The position numbers and the translations under genes are program-made. A stretch of DNA of 64,000 nt from assembly GCF_000341085.1 (NCBI RefSeq), contig NZ_ANBA01000018.1:186001-250000 (forward strand), read 5' to 3'. Shown here one piece after another: positions 45,760 through 54,815 of the stretch (positions within the stretch are counted from its first letter, which is position 1; each line of letters starts with the position of its first letter). The notes beneath the pieces were generated by a model. The model saw only the letters and a list, made by a program, of their open reading frames with translations, was not told the DNA's origin and searched no databases. Source of the DNA: Nocardiopsis ganjiahuensis DSM 45031 (GTDB lineage Bacteria > Actinomycetota > Actinomycetes > Streptosporangiales > Streptosporangiaceae).

Positions 45760-46410
45760 ATGAGTACCGAAAACGGTCGCGAGACCGACCCCGCCGCTCA
45801 CGGGACCGGAACCGAGCGGACCGGTTTCCTCCAGGAGATCCGTGCGAAGGCCCGGAGCTGGCGCACCGTCGACATCGTCGTGGCCGCCGTGATCGGCGTC
45901 GCGGTCGGCGTCGTCTTCTGGCTGTGGAACATCGTCTGGTCGGTCACCACCCCGCTGTTCGTCGCCTTCCCGCCCGGGCAGGCCGTCGTCTACGGCATGT
46001 GGCTCATCTCCGGTGTGCTGGGCGGCCTCGTCATCCGCAAGCCCGGGGCGGCCCTGCTCACCTCGATCGCGGCCGCCTCGGTGTCCGCGATCCTGGGCAC
46101 CCAGTGGGGGATGCAGGTCCTCCTCGACGGCACCCTCCAGGGGATCCTGCCCGAGCTGGTCTTCCTGGCCTTCGCCTACAAGCGCTGGAACATGGGTGTG
46201 GCCGTGCTCGCCGCGGCGGTCGCCGGCCTCTCACCGGCCCTGCGCGACAACATCGTCTACAACGTGACCTGGCCGCTGCACCACCAGGTGACCTACGGGG
46301 TGATCGTGGTGGTCAGCGCCGCGGTCATCGCGGGTGTGGGCGCGCGTCTGCTCACCACCGCACTGGCCCGCTCCGGCGCGCTGGCGGCCTTCCCGTCGGC
46401 CAAGGGCTGA
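45760..46410 (+). CDS. ykoE: ECF transporter S component, thiamine/HMP (YkoE)
   Basis: Substrate-binding membrane subunit of an energy-coupling-factor importer for thiamine or its hydroxymethyl-pyrimidine precursor. ATG at 45760 gives 216 residues with a short soluble N-terminus and five or six helices. Family blocks are RTVDIVVAAVIGVAVGVVFWLWN, GMWLISGVLGGLVIRKPGAALL and GTLQGILPELVFLAFAYKRW. The TPP riboswitch directly upstream supports the substrate. The ATPase gene follows after three bases. Confidence 0.94.
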   Translation: MSTENGRETDPAAHGTGTERTGFLQEIRAKARSWRTVDIVVAAVIGVAVGVVFWLWNIVWSVTTPLFVAFPPGQAVVYGMWLISGVLGGLVIRKPGAALLTSIAAASVSAILGTQWGMQVLLDGTLQGILPELVFLAFAYKRWNMGVAVLAAAVAGLSPALRDNIVYNVTWPLHHQVTYGVIVVVSAAVIAGVGARLLTTALARSGALAAFPSAKG

Positions 46411-46413
46411 CCT

Positions 46414-47949
46414 GTGGCCGAACCGAACGCACGCGGAGCGCGCATCGAGCTCTCCGGCTGGGGGTGGAAGCACTCGGGGCGGGACACCCACGCCCTGCGG
46501 GGTGTGGACCTGACCGTCGAACCGGGGGAGCGGGTCCTGCTGCTCGGCGCCTCCGGCGCGGGCAAGTCCACCCTGCTGCACTCCCTGGCCGGGCTCACCG
46601 GTGAGGACGGCGCCATCAGCGGCGACCAGGAGGGTTCGCTGCTGGTGGACGGCCGGCCCGCCGACCGGGGCCGCGGCGGGGTCGGACTGGTCAGCCAGGA
46701 CCCCGAGACACAGCTCGTGATGGCCCGCGCCGGGGACGACGTGGCCTTCGGCCTGGAGAACCTGGGAGTGGACCCCGGCCTGATCTGGCCGCGGGTCGAA
46801 CGGTCCCTGGCCGAGGTCGGCTTCCCCTACGGGCTCCGGCACTCCACCGGCGCCCTCTCCGGCGGCGAGAAGCAGCGCCTGGTCATCGCGGGGGCGCTGG
46901 CCATGCGTCCGCGCCTGCTGCTGCTGGACGAGCCCACCGCCAACCTCGACCCGGCCGGGGCCGAACTGGTCCGCGCGCTGCTCTCCCGCCTGCTCGGTGA
47001 GACCGAGGCCACCCTGGTGCTGGTCGAGCACCGGGTGGCCGACGTCGTGGACCTGGTGGACCGGGTCGTGGTGGTCGAGCCGGGCGGCGGTGTGATCGCC
47101 GACGGCGCCCCGGCCGCCGTGTTCGCGGAGCACGGCCGTTCCCTGGCCGACCAGGGTGTGTGGATCCCCGGGAACGAACCCGTCCCCGACCTCCCGCCCG
47201 CACCCGGCGGGACGCCCCTGGTCGAGGCCGTCGGTGTCGCCGCCCGCACCCCCTTCCAGGTGGGGGTGCGGGCCGCGCCCCGGCGGACGGTGCTCGACGA
47301 CGTGAACGTCACCCTGGCAGCCGGGACCGCGACCTCGCTGACCGGCCCCAACGGCGCGGGCAAGTCCACCCTGCTCACCATGCTGGCCGGGCTAGCCGGA
47401 CCCCACCGGGGCCAGGTGGTGCCCCGCGGCCCGCTGGCCGAGGCGGACCGGCGCCCGCTCGTGCGCTGGCCCGCGCGGCGCCTGGCCCGGCACGTGGGCA
47501 CGGTCTTCCAGCACGCCGAGGACCAGTTCGTCACCGCCACGGTCCGCGACGAACTCCGCTTCGCGCCGCTGCGCGCGGGCATGGGCGGGGCCGAGACCGA
47601 CGCCTGGGTGGGTGAGCTGATGGAACGGCTGCGCCTGACCCGGCTGGCCGACGTGCACCCGTACACGCTCTCCGGCGGGGAGAAGCGGCGCCTGTCGGTG
47701 GCCACCGCGCTCAGCTCGGGGCCCTCGCACGCCCCGGACCTGCTGGTCCTGGACGAGCCCACCTTCGGCCAGGACACACGGACCTGGACGGAGCTGGTGG
47801 AGCTCCTGGGCGCCCTGCGCGCCGAGGGGCGGGGTGTGGTCATGGCCACCCACGACCAGCTGCTCCTGCGCTGTCTGACGGACGTACGGGTACGGGTGGC
47901 CGACGGCCGCGCCGTCGCCTCGGACGCGGTACGGGAGGCAGACCTGTGA
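46414..47949 (+). CDS. ykoD: ECF transporter ATPase with two ABC domains (YkoD)
   Basis: Energises thiamine/HMP import. The 511-residue protein fuses two ABC ATPases. Domain 1 has Walker A GASGAGKSTLLHSLAG (near residue 47), Q-loop SQDPETQ, signature LSGGEKQRL and Walker B LLLLDEPTANLD. Domain 2 has GPNGAGKSTLLTMLAG (near 310), FQHAEDQF, LSGGEKRRL and LLVLDEPTFGQD. Both sites look intact. GTG at 46414. The stop overlaps the ykoC start by four bases. Confidence 0.96.
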   Translation: MAEPNARGARIELSGWGWKHSGRDTHALRGVDLTVEPGERVLLLGASGAGKSTLLHSLAGLTGEDGAISGDQEGSLLVDGRPADRGRGGVGLVSQDPETQLVMARAGDDVAFGLENLGVDPGLIWPRVERSLAEVGFPYGLRHSTGALSGGEKQRLVIAGALAMRPRLLLLDEPTANLDPAGAELVRALLSRLLGETEATLVLVEHRVADVVDLVDRVVVVEPGGGVIADGAPAAVFAEHGRSLADQGVWIPGNEPVPDLPPAPGGTPLVEAVGVAARTPFQVGVRAAPRRTVLDDVNVTLAAGTATSLTGPNGAGKSTLLTMLAGLAGPHRGQVVPRGPLAEADRRPLVRWPARRLARHVGTVFQHAEDQFVTATVRDELRFAPLRAGMGGAETDAWVGELMERLRLTRLADVHPYTLSGGEKRRLSVATALSSGPSHAPDLLVLDEPTFGQDTRTWTELVELLGALRAEGRGVVMATHDQLLLRCLTDVRVRVADGRAVASDAVREADL

Positions 47950-48749
47950 GCGGCTCGGAGAGCACCCGCGCCGGCGGCGGGGCGGTGGGCGGGGACACCC
48001 TGACCCTGGACGTGCCCGAGGACGGTGGAGCCCGGTACTGGCTCATGAGTCTGAACCCGGCCGCCAAGCTGCTGGCCGCGCTGACGATCGGGATCGGGCT
48101 GATCCCGGCGGTGGACGCGGTGACCGGCGGCGTGGTGCTCCTCGCGGTGCTGCTGACCGTGCCGTTCAGCGGTGTCGACCGGCGCACCCTGGTGGTTCTG
48201 GGCGGGCCCTTCCTGCTCATGGGGCTCAGCAGCGGCGCGGTCAACTACCTGTACGGCGAACACGGGCTGGAGGGAGCGGCGGGGGCGGCGGTGCGCCTGC
48301 TGGCCATCGCCCTGCCCGGGCTGCTCGCGGCGGTCAGCAGCGATCCCACGGAGATGTCCGACGGTCTCGTGCAGAGGCTGAAGGTGCCCGAGCGCCCGGC
48401 CATGGGCGTGCTCGCGGCACTGCGGCTCGTCCCGCTGCTCGCCGACCAGTGGCGGACCATCACCCTGGCCCGCCGGGCCCGCGGGCTGGAGGCCGGGCGC
48501 AACCCGGTCCGGATCGTCTCGCTGTTCTTCGGGAGGCTGTTCGCACTACTGGTGCGGTCCATCCGGACCGGAACCCTGCTCGCCACGGCGATGGACGCGC
48601 GCGCCTTCGGCACCGGAGAGCGCACCCACGCCCGGTACAGCCGCTGGCGCGCGGCCGACACCCTGCTGCTCGCCGGTACCGTTCTGTTGCTGGTCGGCGC
48701 CTACTTCCTGTCGGCCCGCCTGGGGACCCTGGTGCTGCTGTTCGGCTGA
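47946..48749 (+). CDS. ykoC: ECF transporter T component (YkoC)
   Basis: Transmembrane scaffold linking the ATPases to YkoE, 267 residues with about five helices. Starts with GTG inside the ykoD stop. Coupling motifs of T components are present: ARRARGLEAGR near residue 175 and AMDARAFGTGE near 218. The first block YWLMSLNPAAKLLAAL is also family-typical. It completes a three-gene operon, ykoEDC, under the TPP riboswitch. Confidence 0.94.
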   Translation: MSGSESTRAGGGAVGGDTLTLDVPEDGGARYWLMSLNPAAKLLAALTIGIGLIPAVDAVTGGVVLLAVLLTVPFSGVDRRTLVVLGGPFLLMGLSSGAVNYLYGEHGLEGAAGAAVRLLAIALPGLLAAVSSDPTEMSDGLVQRLKVPERPAMGVLAALRLVPLLADQWRTITLARRARGLEAGRNPVRIVSLFFGRLFALLVRSIRTGTLLATAMDARAFGTGERTHARYSRWRAADTLLLAGTVLLLVGAYFLSARLGTLVLLFG

Positions 48750-48805
48750 CCCGGGTGATTAGGTAAGCAGCGGACACTGACGTCGAAGTGAAGAAGGTGT
48801 GCAAC

Positions 48806-49597
48806 GTGGGCGAGTTCGTGCGCGTCGAGGCCGACCCGGAGAACCCCGGTGTGGCTGTCATCCGACTCGACCGGCCCAAGGCGCTGAACGCGCTGAACGG
48901 CCAGGTCACCCAGGAGATCGCGGAGGCGGCCGCAGCCGTGACCGCCGATTCCTCCGTGCGCGCGGTGGTGCTCTACGGCGGTGAGCGGGCGTTCGTGGCC
49001 GGGGCCGACATCAAGGAGATGGCCGACCTCACCCACGCCCGGATGCTGGAGTACTCGCGGTCCCTGCAGAACGCCCTCACGGCGGTGGCCCGCATCCCCA
49101 AGCCCGTGGTCGCGGCGATCAGCGGTTACGCGCTGGGCGGCGGCTGCGAGCTGGCGCTGTGCGCCGACTTCCGGGTCGCGGGCACCAAGGCCAGGCTCGG
49201 CCAGCCCGAGATCCAGCTGGGCGTCATCCCGGGCGCCGGCGGTACCCAGCGCCTGCCGCGCCTGATCGGCCCGGCCAAGGCCAAGGACCTGGTGTTCAGC
49301 GGCCGCCACGTGCGCTCCGACGAGGCCGAGGAGATCGGTCTCGTGGACGAGGTCGTGCCCGACGAGGAGGTCTACTCGGCCGCCGTCGCCCTGGTCGCCA
49401 AGTACGTCGACGGGCCGGCCGTGGCCCTGGCCGCCGCGAAGGAGGCGATCGACCGCGGTCTGGAGACCGACCTGGACACCGGGCTGGAGATCGAGCGCCT
49501 GCACTTCTCCGGGCTCTTCTCCACGGAGGACCAGAAGACCGGCATGCGCAGCTTCGTCGAGCAGGGGCCGGGCAAGGCCGTCTTCAACGGCCGCTGA
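48806..49597 (+). CDS. Enoyl-CoA hydratase/isomerase family protein
   Basis: Crotonase-fold enzyme of 263 residues, probably hydrating 2-enoyl-CoA in fatty-acid beta-oxidation. GTG at 48806 follows AAGGTG; GTG at 48788 would add six residues. Signatures are AVVLYGGERAFVAGADIKEMADL (oxyanion hole), ISGYALGGGCELALCADF and ARLGQPEIQLGVIPGAGGTQRLPRLIG. The two catalytic Glu residues are those in GGCELALC and GQPEIQLG. Exact acyl-chain specificity cannot be read. etfBA, which takes electrons from acyl-CoA dehydrogenases, lies 3 kb downstream. Confidence 0.93.
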   Translation: MGEFVRVEADPENPGVAVIRLDRPKALNALNGQVTQEIAEAAAAVTADSSVRAVVLYGGERAFVAGADIKEMADLTHARMLEYSRSLQNALTAVARIPKPVVAAISGYALGGGCELALCADFRVAGTKARLGQPEIQLGVIPGAGGTQRLPRLIGPAKAKDLVFSGRHVRSDEAEEIGLVDEVVPDEEVYSAAVALVAKYVDGPAVALAAAKEAIDRGLETDLDTGLEIERLHFSGLFSTEDQKTGMRSFVEQGPGKAVFNGR

Positions 49598-50015
49598 ACG
49601 TCCGCGCGCCTGTCTTCGGAGCCGTTCGCCCAGTTCGGGGCGGGTAGTGTCGGGGCGTCCGCCCCGGCGCCCCGCCTCGTTCTTCCGCTTCGTTTTGCGG
49701 TGCTTTGCCGTCGCTTTGACTTTTTGTCGCGTTAAGTGTGATCCGGGACCCAGGGAAGACGTCCGGAACCGGCCAGCCGGGACGGGAAGCGGGGAACCGC
49801 TCGCGCGGATTTTCCGTCATACTCGTCAATGGTCGTCCGAGGACGGACGGTTCGCTCGGAGCCCCCGGTGGTGCGCGTCGCGCCCACGCTCTCCGGCGGG
49901 ACCGAACAGACCACACGGGCCCCTCGAAGGGGCCACACAAGCCAATGTTGACCCATCCCCCCGGCCGATAAGCTGGACGTGGCGGTATGCGGTCTTTTGA
50001 GGGGATGAGTTCTCG
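49598..50015. other. Intergenic region before the kinase gene
   Basis: No gene is apparent in these 418 bp. A weak promoter can be proposed at 49948-49974 (TTGACC, 15-base spacer, TAAGCT), about 40 bp upstream of the kinase ATG. T-rich tracts near 49690-49730 stand out against the high-G+C background. Confidence 0.4.
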
Positions 50016-52409
50016 ATGGCAATGTCGGCAGGTTTCCCCACGGGTGAAGAGCTGCCGGAGCGCATCGGCCACTACGTGATCCGTCGCCGCATCGGAGCCG
50101 GCGGAATGGGCGTGGTGTACCAGGCCGAGGACCCCCGGACCGAGCAGTTCGTCGCGGTGAAGGTCCTCAAGCCCGAGGTCGCCGGCGACCACATCGCACG
50201 CGCCCGGCTCGCCCGCGAGGTCGAGACGATGCGCCGTGTGCAGAGTCCCAACGTGGCCGAGGTCATCGACGCGGACACGCAGGCCGAGCTGCCCTGGGTG
50301 GTCACCGAGTACATCCCCGGGCCCACCCTGGACGCGACCGTCACCGACCACGGCCCCCTGCGCGGCCGCGCTCTGACCCGCTTCATCACCGGCATGGCCC
50401 GGGCGATCAAGGACATCCACGCGGTGGACGTGATCCACCGCGACCTCAAGCCCGGCAACGTGATCATCTCCAACGGCGAGCCGATCGTCATCGACTTCGG
50501 CATCGCGCACGCCGTGGACGGGGCGAAGCTGACCCAGACCGGCACGTTCGTCGGCACGCCCAGCTACCTGTCTCCCGAGGTCATCGAGGGCACGGACCTG
50601 GGCCCGGCCACCGACGTGCACGCCTGGGGCGGCACCGTCGCCTTCGCCTCGACCGGGCGCCCGCCCTACGGCGCGGGTTCGTTCGAGGTCATCTTCTTCC
50701 GGATCCTCAACGGCGAGATCGACATGGACGGGATGCACGAGGCGCTGCGCCCGCTCGTCAGCCGCGCGGTCTCCCGCGACATGCGGGCCCGGCCCACCGC
50801 CGCGGAGCTCATGGTCGAGACCGGGCGCCTCAACCTCGACCTCCCCTGGACCGAGAACCCCGGAGGCCCGCAGTCCACCGGGCAGACCGGCAAGCACACG
50901 ATGCAGACCCCCGCGCCCACGCGGAGCCCCGCCGCCTCGGGCGGCCACGGCCTGGGCGGGGCTGCCGCGGCCGGTGCGGCGGGTGCCGCCGGCGCCGCGG
51001 GATACCTCGCGGGCCGGGCCAACGACGGCTGGGGTCCCGCGCACACGAGCGCGGGCCCTCCGAGCACCGCCAGCGCCTGGTCCAACCCCGCAGCGCCCCA
51101 GGCCAACCCGGCCCAGACCAGTCACGCGCGGTCCGGCGGCTGGGTCTCGGACGACGAGGCCACGGACGACCTGAGCGGCGGCCGACCGGCCGGTACGGGC
51201 TCGGGTTGGGCCACTGACGAGGACGCCACGGACGATCTGAGCGGCGGTCGGCCGACGGGTTGGGGCGGGGCCGACCCCGAGGCCACGGACGACCTCAGCG
51301 GCGGGCGCGCCACCGGGGCGGGCTGGGCCACCGACGACGAGGCCACCGACGACCTGTCCAACCTGCCCGGGACCGAGCGGATCACCCCGGGTTCCTCCAG
51401 CGACCTCGACGACCCGCACGGCACGGTGCGGATCCAGCCCGGCCAGGACGACGTCCAGGGCACCCAGCGGATCAACCCGGGCGACCTCGCCCGGCGCGAG
51501 GACCCCGCCGGCACCATGATGATGGGCCAGGCCGAGACCGGCTACCCCCAGCACGACCGGGGCGACCGGAGCGATCAGGGGTCCGCTCCGCAGACCCAGT
51601 TCTTCAACTCCCCGTTGGACCCGAACGCCTTCCAGGACATCCTGACCCCGGTCGGCCGACAGGGCCAACAGCCGGACAGCACGCAGGAGATCGACGGGGA
51701 GGACTACGAGGAGCGCGGCGGCCTGCTCGGACGCTTCCGGCGCGGCAGCAACGACAGGTTCGGTGACTACTTCCGCGGCGACGGCCAGAGCGAGGAGTAC
51801 TACGAGGACGAGGACGACGAGTACTACGAGGAGTCCTGGCGGATGCATCCGCTGGTGCTCATCCCGATCATGGTCGCGCTGGCCGGTGTGGCCCTGTGGT
51901 TCCCGTGGATCGGCATCATCCTGGGCATCGTCGTCATCGCCGGCCTGGGCGCGCTGGACGTGGTCAAGTCCGAGCACGCCCGACGCCTCCAGACACGCGG
52001 TCCGCGCAGCTCCGACAGCATGGTGGTGGCGCTCAGCTTCCCGTGGGCCTTCGGGCGCATGGCGGTGCGCACGATCGGGTTCGGCCTGATCTACCTGCTG
52101 GGCGGCATCCTCATCGGGATGGTCTACGCCAGGATCATGGAGGTACCGGGGGAGGGCGCCAACTACACGGGCGCCTTCGCGGTGTTCGTGATGATCCTGC
52201 TGAGCTACATCATGCCGAGCGGACGTGAGACTCGTCACCAGGCGGTCTGGCTGGTGGAGCGGATCAGGTTCAGCAACCTGTACGTGTACGCGGGCGTGGT
52301 GATCGCCATCATCCTGTTCACCATGCTCATCCTGTCGACCGGCCTGACCTCGGCGCCGATCTGGACCACGGGCCCGCTCAGCGGCCCGTCCGACTGGTTC
52401 AACAACTAG
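50016..52409 (+). CDS. Membrane Ser/Thr protein kinase with acidic repeats and C-terminal multi-helix domain
   Basis: Hanks-type kinase of 797 residues. The kinase domain (about 19-270) has GAGGMGVVYQ, K49 in VAVKVLK, HRDLKPGN with D143, DFG at 160-162 and the activation loop with TGTFVGTPSYLSPE, all intact. It lacks PASTA domains. Residues about 378-450 repeat EATDDLS-GGR four times. Then come three G-T-x-R-I-x-P-G copies. An acidic Glu/Tyr stretch precedes about five membrane helices from residue 609 to 790 (HPLVLIPIMVALAGVALWF onward). The repeat Thr residues look like substrates for autophosphorylation and FHA-domain docking; that is inference. Confidence 0.92.
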   Translation: MAMSAGFPTGEELPERIGHYVIRRRIGAGGMGVVYQAEDPRTEQFVAVKVLKPEVAGDHIARARLAREVETMRRVQSPNVAEVIDADTQAELPWVVTEYIPGPTLDATVTDHGPLRGRALTRFITGMARAIKDIHAVDVIHRDLKPGNVIISNGEPIVIDFGIAHAVDGAKLTQTGTFVGTPSYLSPEVIEGTDLGPATDVHAWGGTVAFASTGRPPYGAGSFEVIFFRILNGEIDMDGMHEALRPLVSRAVSRDMRARPTAAELMVETGRLNLDLPWTENPGGPQSTGQTGKHTMQTPAPTRSPAASGGHGLGGAAAAGAAGAAGAAGYLAGRANDGWGPAHTSAGPPSTASAWSNPAAPQANPAQTSHARSGGWVSDDEATDDLSGGRPAGTGSGWATDEDATDDLSGGRPTGWGGADPEATDDLSGGRATGAGWATDDEATDDLSNLPGTERITPGSSSDLDDPHGTVRIQPGQDDVQGTQRINPGDLARREDPAGTMMMGQAETGYPQHDRGDRSDQGSAPQTQFFNSPLDPNAFQDILTPVGRQGQQPDSTQEIDGEDYEERGGLLGRFRRGSNDRFGDYFRGDGQSEEYYEDEDDEYYEESWRMHPLVLIPIMVALAGVALWFPWIGIILGIVVIAGLGALDVVKSEHARRLQTRGPRSSDSMVVALSFPWAFGRMAVRTIGFGLIYLLGGILIGMVYARIMEVPGEGANYTGAFAVFVMILLSYIMPSGRETRHQAVWLVERIRFSNLYVYAGVVIAIILFTMLILSTGLTSAPIWTTGPLSGPSDWFNN
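51150..51500 (+). repeat. Degenerate repeats in the kinase linker
   Basis: Four copies of (D/E)ATDDLS with GGR between the first ones, then GTERITPG, GTVRIQPG and GTQRINPG. The DNA copies are similar but not identical. Confidence 0.85.
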
Positions 52410-52434
52410 GCGGACCCGCGTGCGTGACGACACA

Positions 52435-52469
52435 GGGCGCTCCTCCTCCCGCCGGGAGGGGGAGCGCCC
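52435..52469 (+). terminator. Terminator after the kinase gene
   Basis: A 16-bp stem, GGGCGCTCCTCCTCCC with GGGAGGGGGAGCGCCC (one G-T pair), closes a three-base loop and is followed by TTCGTTT. Confidence 0.85.
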
Positions 52470-52653
52470 TTCGTTTGACGGTGGTGCGCCAGCGAACGGC
52501 GTGTGTCCGGTCACTAAGGTGGGAGGCAGGGACACCGCGCTCAGGCCCGTCGACGCTGGTGGCCGCCCCAGGGGAGGCCCGGCGACGACAGCCGGACGCG
52601 TTTTGGTTAGGGTTTCCTAAGTTGAACTTGCGGGCACGGGTTGGCCTTCAAGC

Positions 52654-52677
52654 TACTAGCGAGTAACATCTGTGTTA
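52654..52677. promoter_or_regulatory. Candidate operators upstream of etfBA
   Basis: Two adjacent inverted repeats lie 150-175 bp upstream of etfB: TACT-AGCG-AGTA (52654-52665) and TAACA-TCTG-TGTTA (52664-52677). A third, TTAGG-GTTT-CCTAA, is at 52607-52620. Their sizes suit TetR-type regulators of fatty-acid metabolism; the regulator is not known. Confidence 0.4.
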
Positions 52678-52828
52678 TGAGCACACGGGCGGGCCGGGTG
52701 TAGACGTGTACACCGGACCCGCCGTCGGATGACCGAACGGCATTCGGCATTGTTGGCAGTAACGGGGCGCGCCAGCGCCCACCCGCCTGACGGCGGATAT
52801 GGGAGTGCAGGGAGGTCGGCCACCGGCC

Positions 52829-53608
52829 ATGAATATTGTCGTTTTGGTCAAGCAGGTCCCGGACACGGCGACCGAACGGAAGCTCAACGCCGATGACAAG
52901 ACGCTGGACCGCGCAGCGTCCGACGGCGTCATCAACGAGCTGTGCGAGTACGCCATCGAAGAGGCGCTCCTCCTCAAGGAGAAGCACGGCGGCGAGGTCA
53001 CCATCCTGACGATGGGGCCGGACCAGGCCACGGACTCGATCCGCAAGGCCCTGTCCATGGGTGCCGACAAGGCCGTCTTCGTCAACGACGACGCGCTGCA
53101 CGGCTCCGACGCGATCCAGTCCGCCTACGCGCTCGCGCAGGCCCTGGGTACCCTCGAGTTCGACCTGGTCGTGCTCGGCTCGGAGTCCACCGACGCCCGC
53201 ACCGGCGTCATGGGTGCCGCGCTCGCCGAGTACCTCGGCCTGCCCCAGCTCACGCTGGCCGGCAAGGTCGACATCGACGGCAGCGCCATCAAGATCCAGC
53301 GTCAGACCGACTACGGCTACGACGTGGTCGAGGCTCAGCTTCCGGCGGTCGTCTCCGTCGTGGAGAAGATCAACGAGCCCCGCTACCCGTCCTTCAAGCT
53401 GATCATGCAGGCGAAGAAGAAGCCGGTCGACAAGAGGTCCGCGGCTGACGCGGGCATCGACACCGCCAAGGTCGGTCTGGCCAACGCCACCACCGAGACC
53501 GTCGACTTCGCCGCTGCGCCGCCGCGCGCCGCGGGCACGATCGTCAAGGACGAGGGCGACGGCGGCACCAAGGCCGCCGACTTCCTCGCCGACAAGAAGT
53601 TCGTGTAG
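52829..53608 (+). CDS. etfB: Electron transfer flavoprotein beta subunit
   Basis: With EtfA it carries electrons from acyl-CoA dehydrogenases to the respiratory chain. ATG at 52829 begins MNIVVLVKQVPDTATERKLN, the family start; GGAGG is 13 bases upstream. The 259-residue product shows NELCEYAIEEALLLKEKHGGEVTILTMGP, the AMP-binding block LGSESTDARTGVMGAALAEYLGLP and KINEPRYPSFKLIMQAKKKP. etfA follows after 33 bp. Confidence 0.97.
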   Translation: MNIVVLVKQVPDTATERKLNADDKTLDRAASDGVINELCEYAIEEALLLKEKHGGEVTILTMGPDQATDSIRKALSMGADKAVFVNDDALHGSDAIQSAYALAQALGTLEFDLVVLGSESTDARTGVMGAALAEYLGLPQLTLAGKVDIDGSAIKIQRQTDYGYDVVEAQLPAVVSVVEKINEPRYPSFKLIMQAKKKPVDKRSAADAGIDTAKVGLANATTETVDFAAAPPRAAGTIVKDEGDGGTKAADFLADKKFV

Positions 53609-53641
53609 GTCAGGCGAGAGACTCAGGAAGGTTCAAGGATT

Positions 53642-54586
53642 ATGGCTGAGGTCCTCGTCCTCGTCGACCACGTCGACGGACAGGTCAAGAAGGTCACCAC
53701 CGAGCTGCTGACCGCTGCGCGCCGCATCGGCGAGCCCGCCGCGGTGTGGGTCGGCGAAGGTGTCGAGTCGGGCAAGGCCGCACTGGCCGAGTTCGGCGCC
53801 GAGAAGGTCTACGTGGCTCCGGCCGAGGTGAACGACTACGTCGTCGCCCCCAAGGCCGAGCTGCTCGCCAAGCTCGCTCAGGAGAAGGACGCCGCCGCCA
53901 TCCTCGTCTCGGCCACCGCCGAGAACAAGGAGATCGCCGGCCGCACCGCCGTGAAGCTGGGCTCCGGTGTGCTCACCGACGTCGTCGACGTCACCGCTGA
54001 GCTCGTCACCGAGCACAGCATCTTCGGTGGCGCCACCGTCACCCACGCCCGCGTCACGACCGGCGTGCCGGTCATCGCGGTCCGTCCGAACTCCGTCGTC
54101 CCGGAGGCCGCCGCCGGCGCCGCCGCCGAGGAGGCCGTTTCGGTCGACATCTCCGACGCCGCGAAGACCGCCAAGGTCGTCGAGCGCGTCGTCCAGGAGA
54201 AGGGCGAGCGCCCCGAGCTCACCGAGGCCGCCATCGTGGTCTCCGGTGGCCGCGGCGTGGGTTCCGACGACTTCGCCGTCGTCGAGAACCTGGCCGACTC
54301 CCTCGGTGCCGCCGTCGGTGCCTCGCGCGCCGTCGTCGACTCCGGCTGGTACCCGAACCAGTTCCAGGTCGGCCAGACCGGTAAGACGGTCAGCCCGAAC
54401 CTGTACGTCGCCCTGGGCATCTCCGGCGCGATCCAGCACCGGGCGGGCATGCAGACCTCGAAGAACATCCTCGCGGTCAACAAGGACCCCGAGGCGCCGA
54501 TCTTCGAGCTCGCCGACTTCGGCGTCGTGGGTGACCTGCACACGGTCGCTCCGCAGCTGACCGAGGAGATCAACAAGCGCAAGTAG
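53642..54586 (+). CDS. etfA: Electron transfer flavoprotein alpha subunit
   Basis: FAD-carrying partner of EtfB, 314 residues. The FAD-binding C-terminal domain has VVSGGRGVGSDDFAVVENLADSLGAAVGASRAVVDSGWYP and QVGQTGKTVSPNLYVALGISGAIQHRAGMQTSKNILAVNKDPEAPIF. Both are the classical ETF-alpha signatures. ATG at 53642 follows AGGAAGG. A perfect 18-bp terminator follows. It forms an operon with etfB. Confidence 0.98.
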   Translation: MAEVLVLVDHVDGQVKKVTTELLTAARRIGEPAAVWVGEGVESGKAALAEFGAEKVYVAPAEVNDYVVAPKAELLAKLAQEKDAAAILVSATAENKEIAGRTAVKLGSGVLTDVVDVTAELVTEHSIFGGATVTHARVTTGVPVIAVRPNSVVPEAAAGAAAEEAVSVDISDAAKTAKVVERVVQEKGERPELTEAAIVVSGGRGVGSDDFAVVENLADSLGAAVGASRAVVDSGWYPNQFQVGQTGKTVSPNLYVALGISGAIQHRAGMQTSKNILAVNKDPEAPIFELADFGVVGDLHTVAPQLTEEINKRK

Positions 54587-54623
54587 TACCGGGCGCTTCG
54601 AGCACCCGGCGCTTCGCGTGTCC

Positions 54624-54667
54624 GAGCCACCGCCCGACCGGAGACACTTCCGGTCGGGCGGTGGCTC
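54624..54667 (+). terminator. Terminator after etfBA
   Basis: Perfect 18-bp stem (GAGCCACCGCCCGACCGG, 54624-54641, with 54650-54667), loop AGACACTT, then TTTCGG. Confidence 0.9.
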
Positions 54668-54815
54668 TTTCGGTGTGGGGGGCGTTCTCGCCCGGGCGGG
54701 GTGCGATGAGAAAGGCCAGGTGGTTTGCCCTATATGAAAGGTTCAGTGCGGTTTTCGGGCGACGCGTCCGGGTAGATCGGGCGCACGACGACCCTGACCG
54801 GAGGAGGTTCGTTCG

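Noticed and set aside
52607..52620. IdeR/DtxR iron box upstream of etfBA
   Set aside because: TTAGG and CCTAA are separated by four bases, whereas the iron box needs nine between these half-sites. It also precedes no iron gene.
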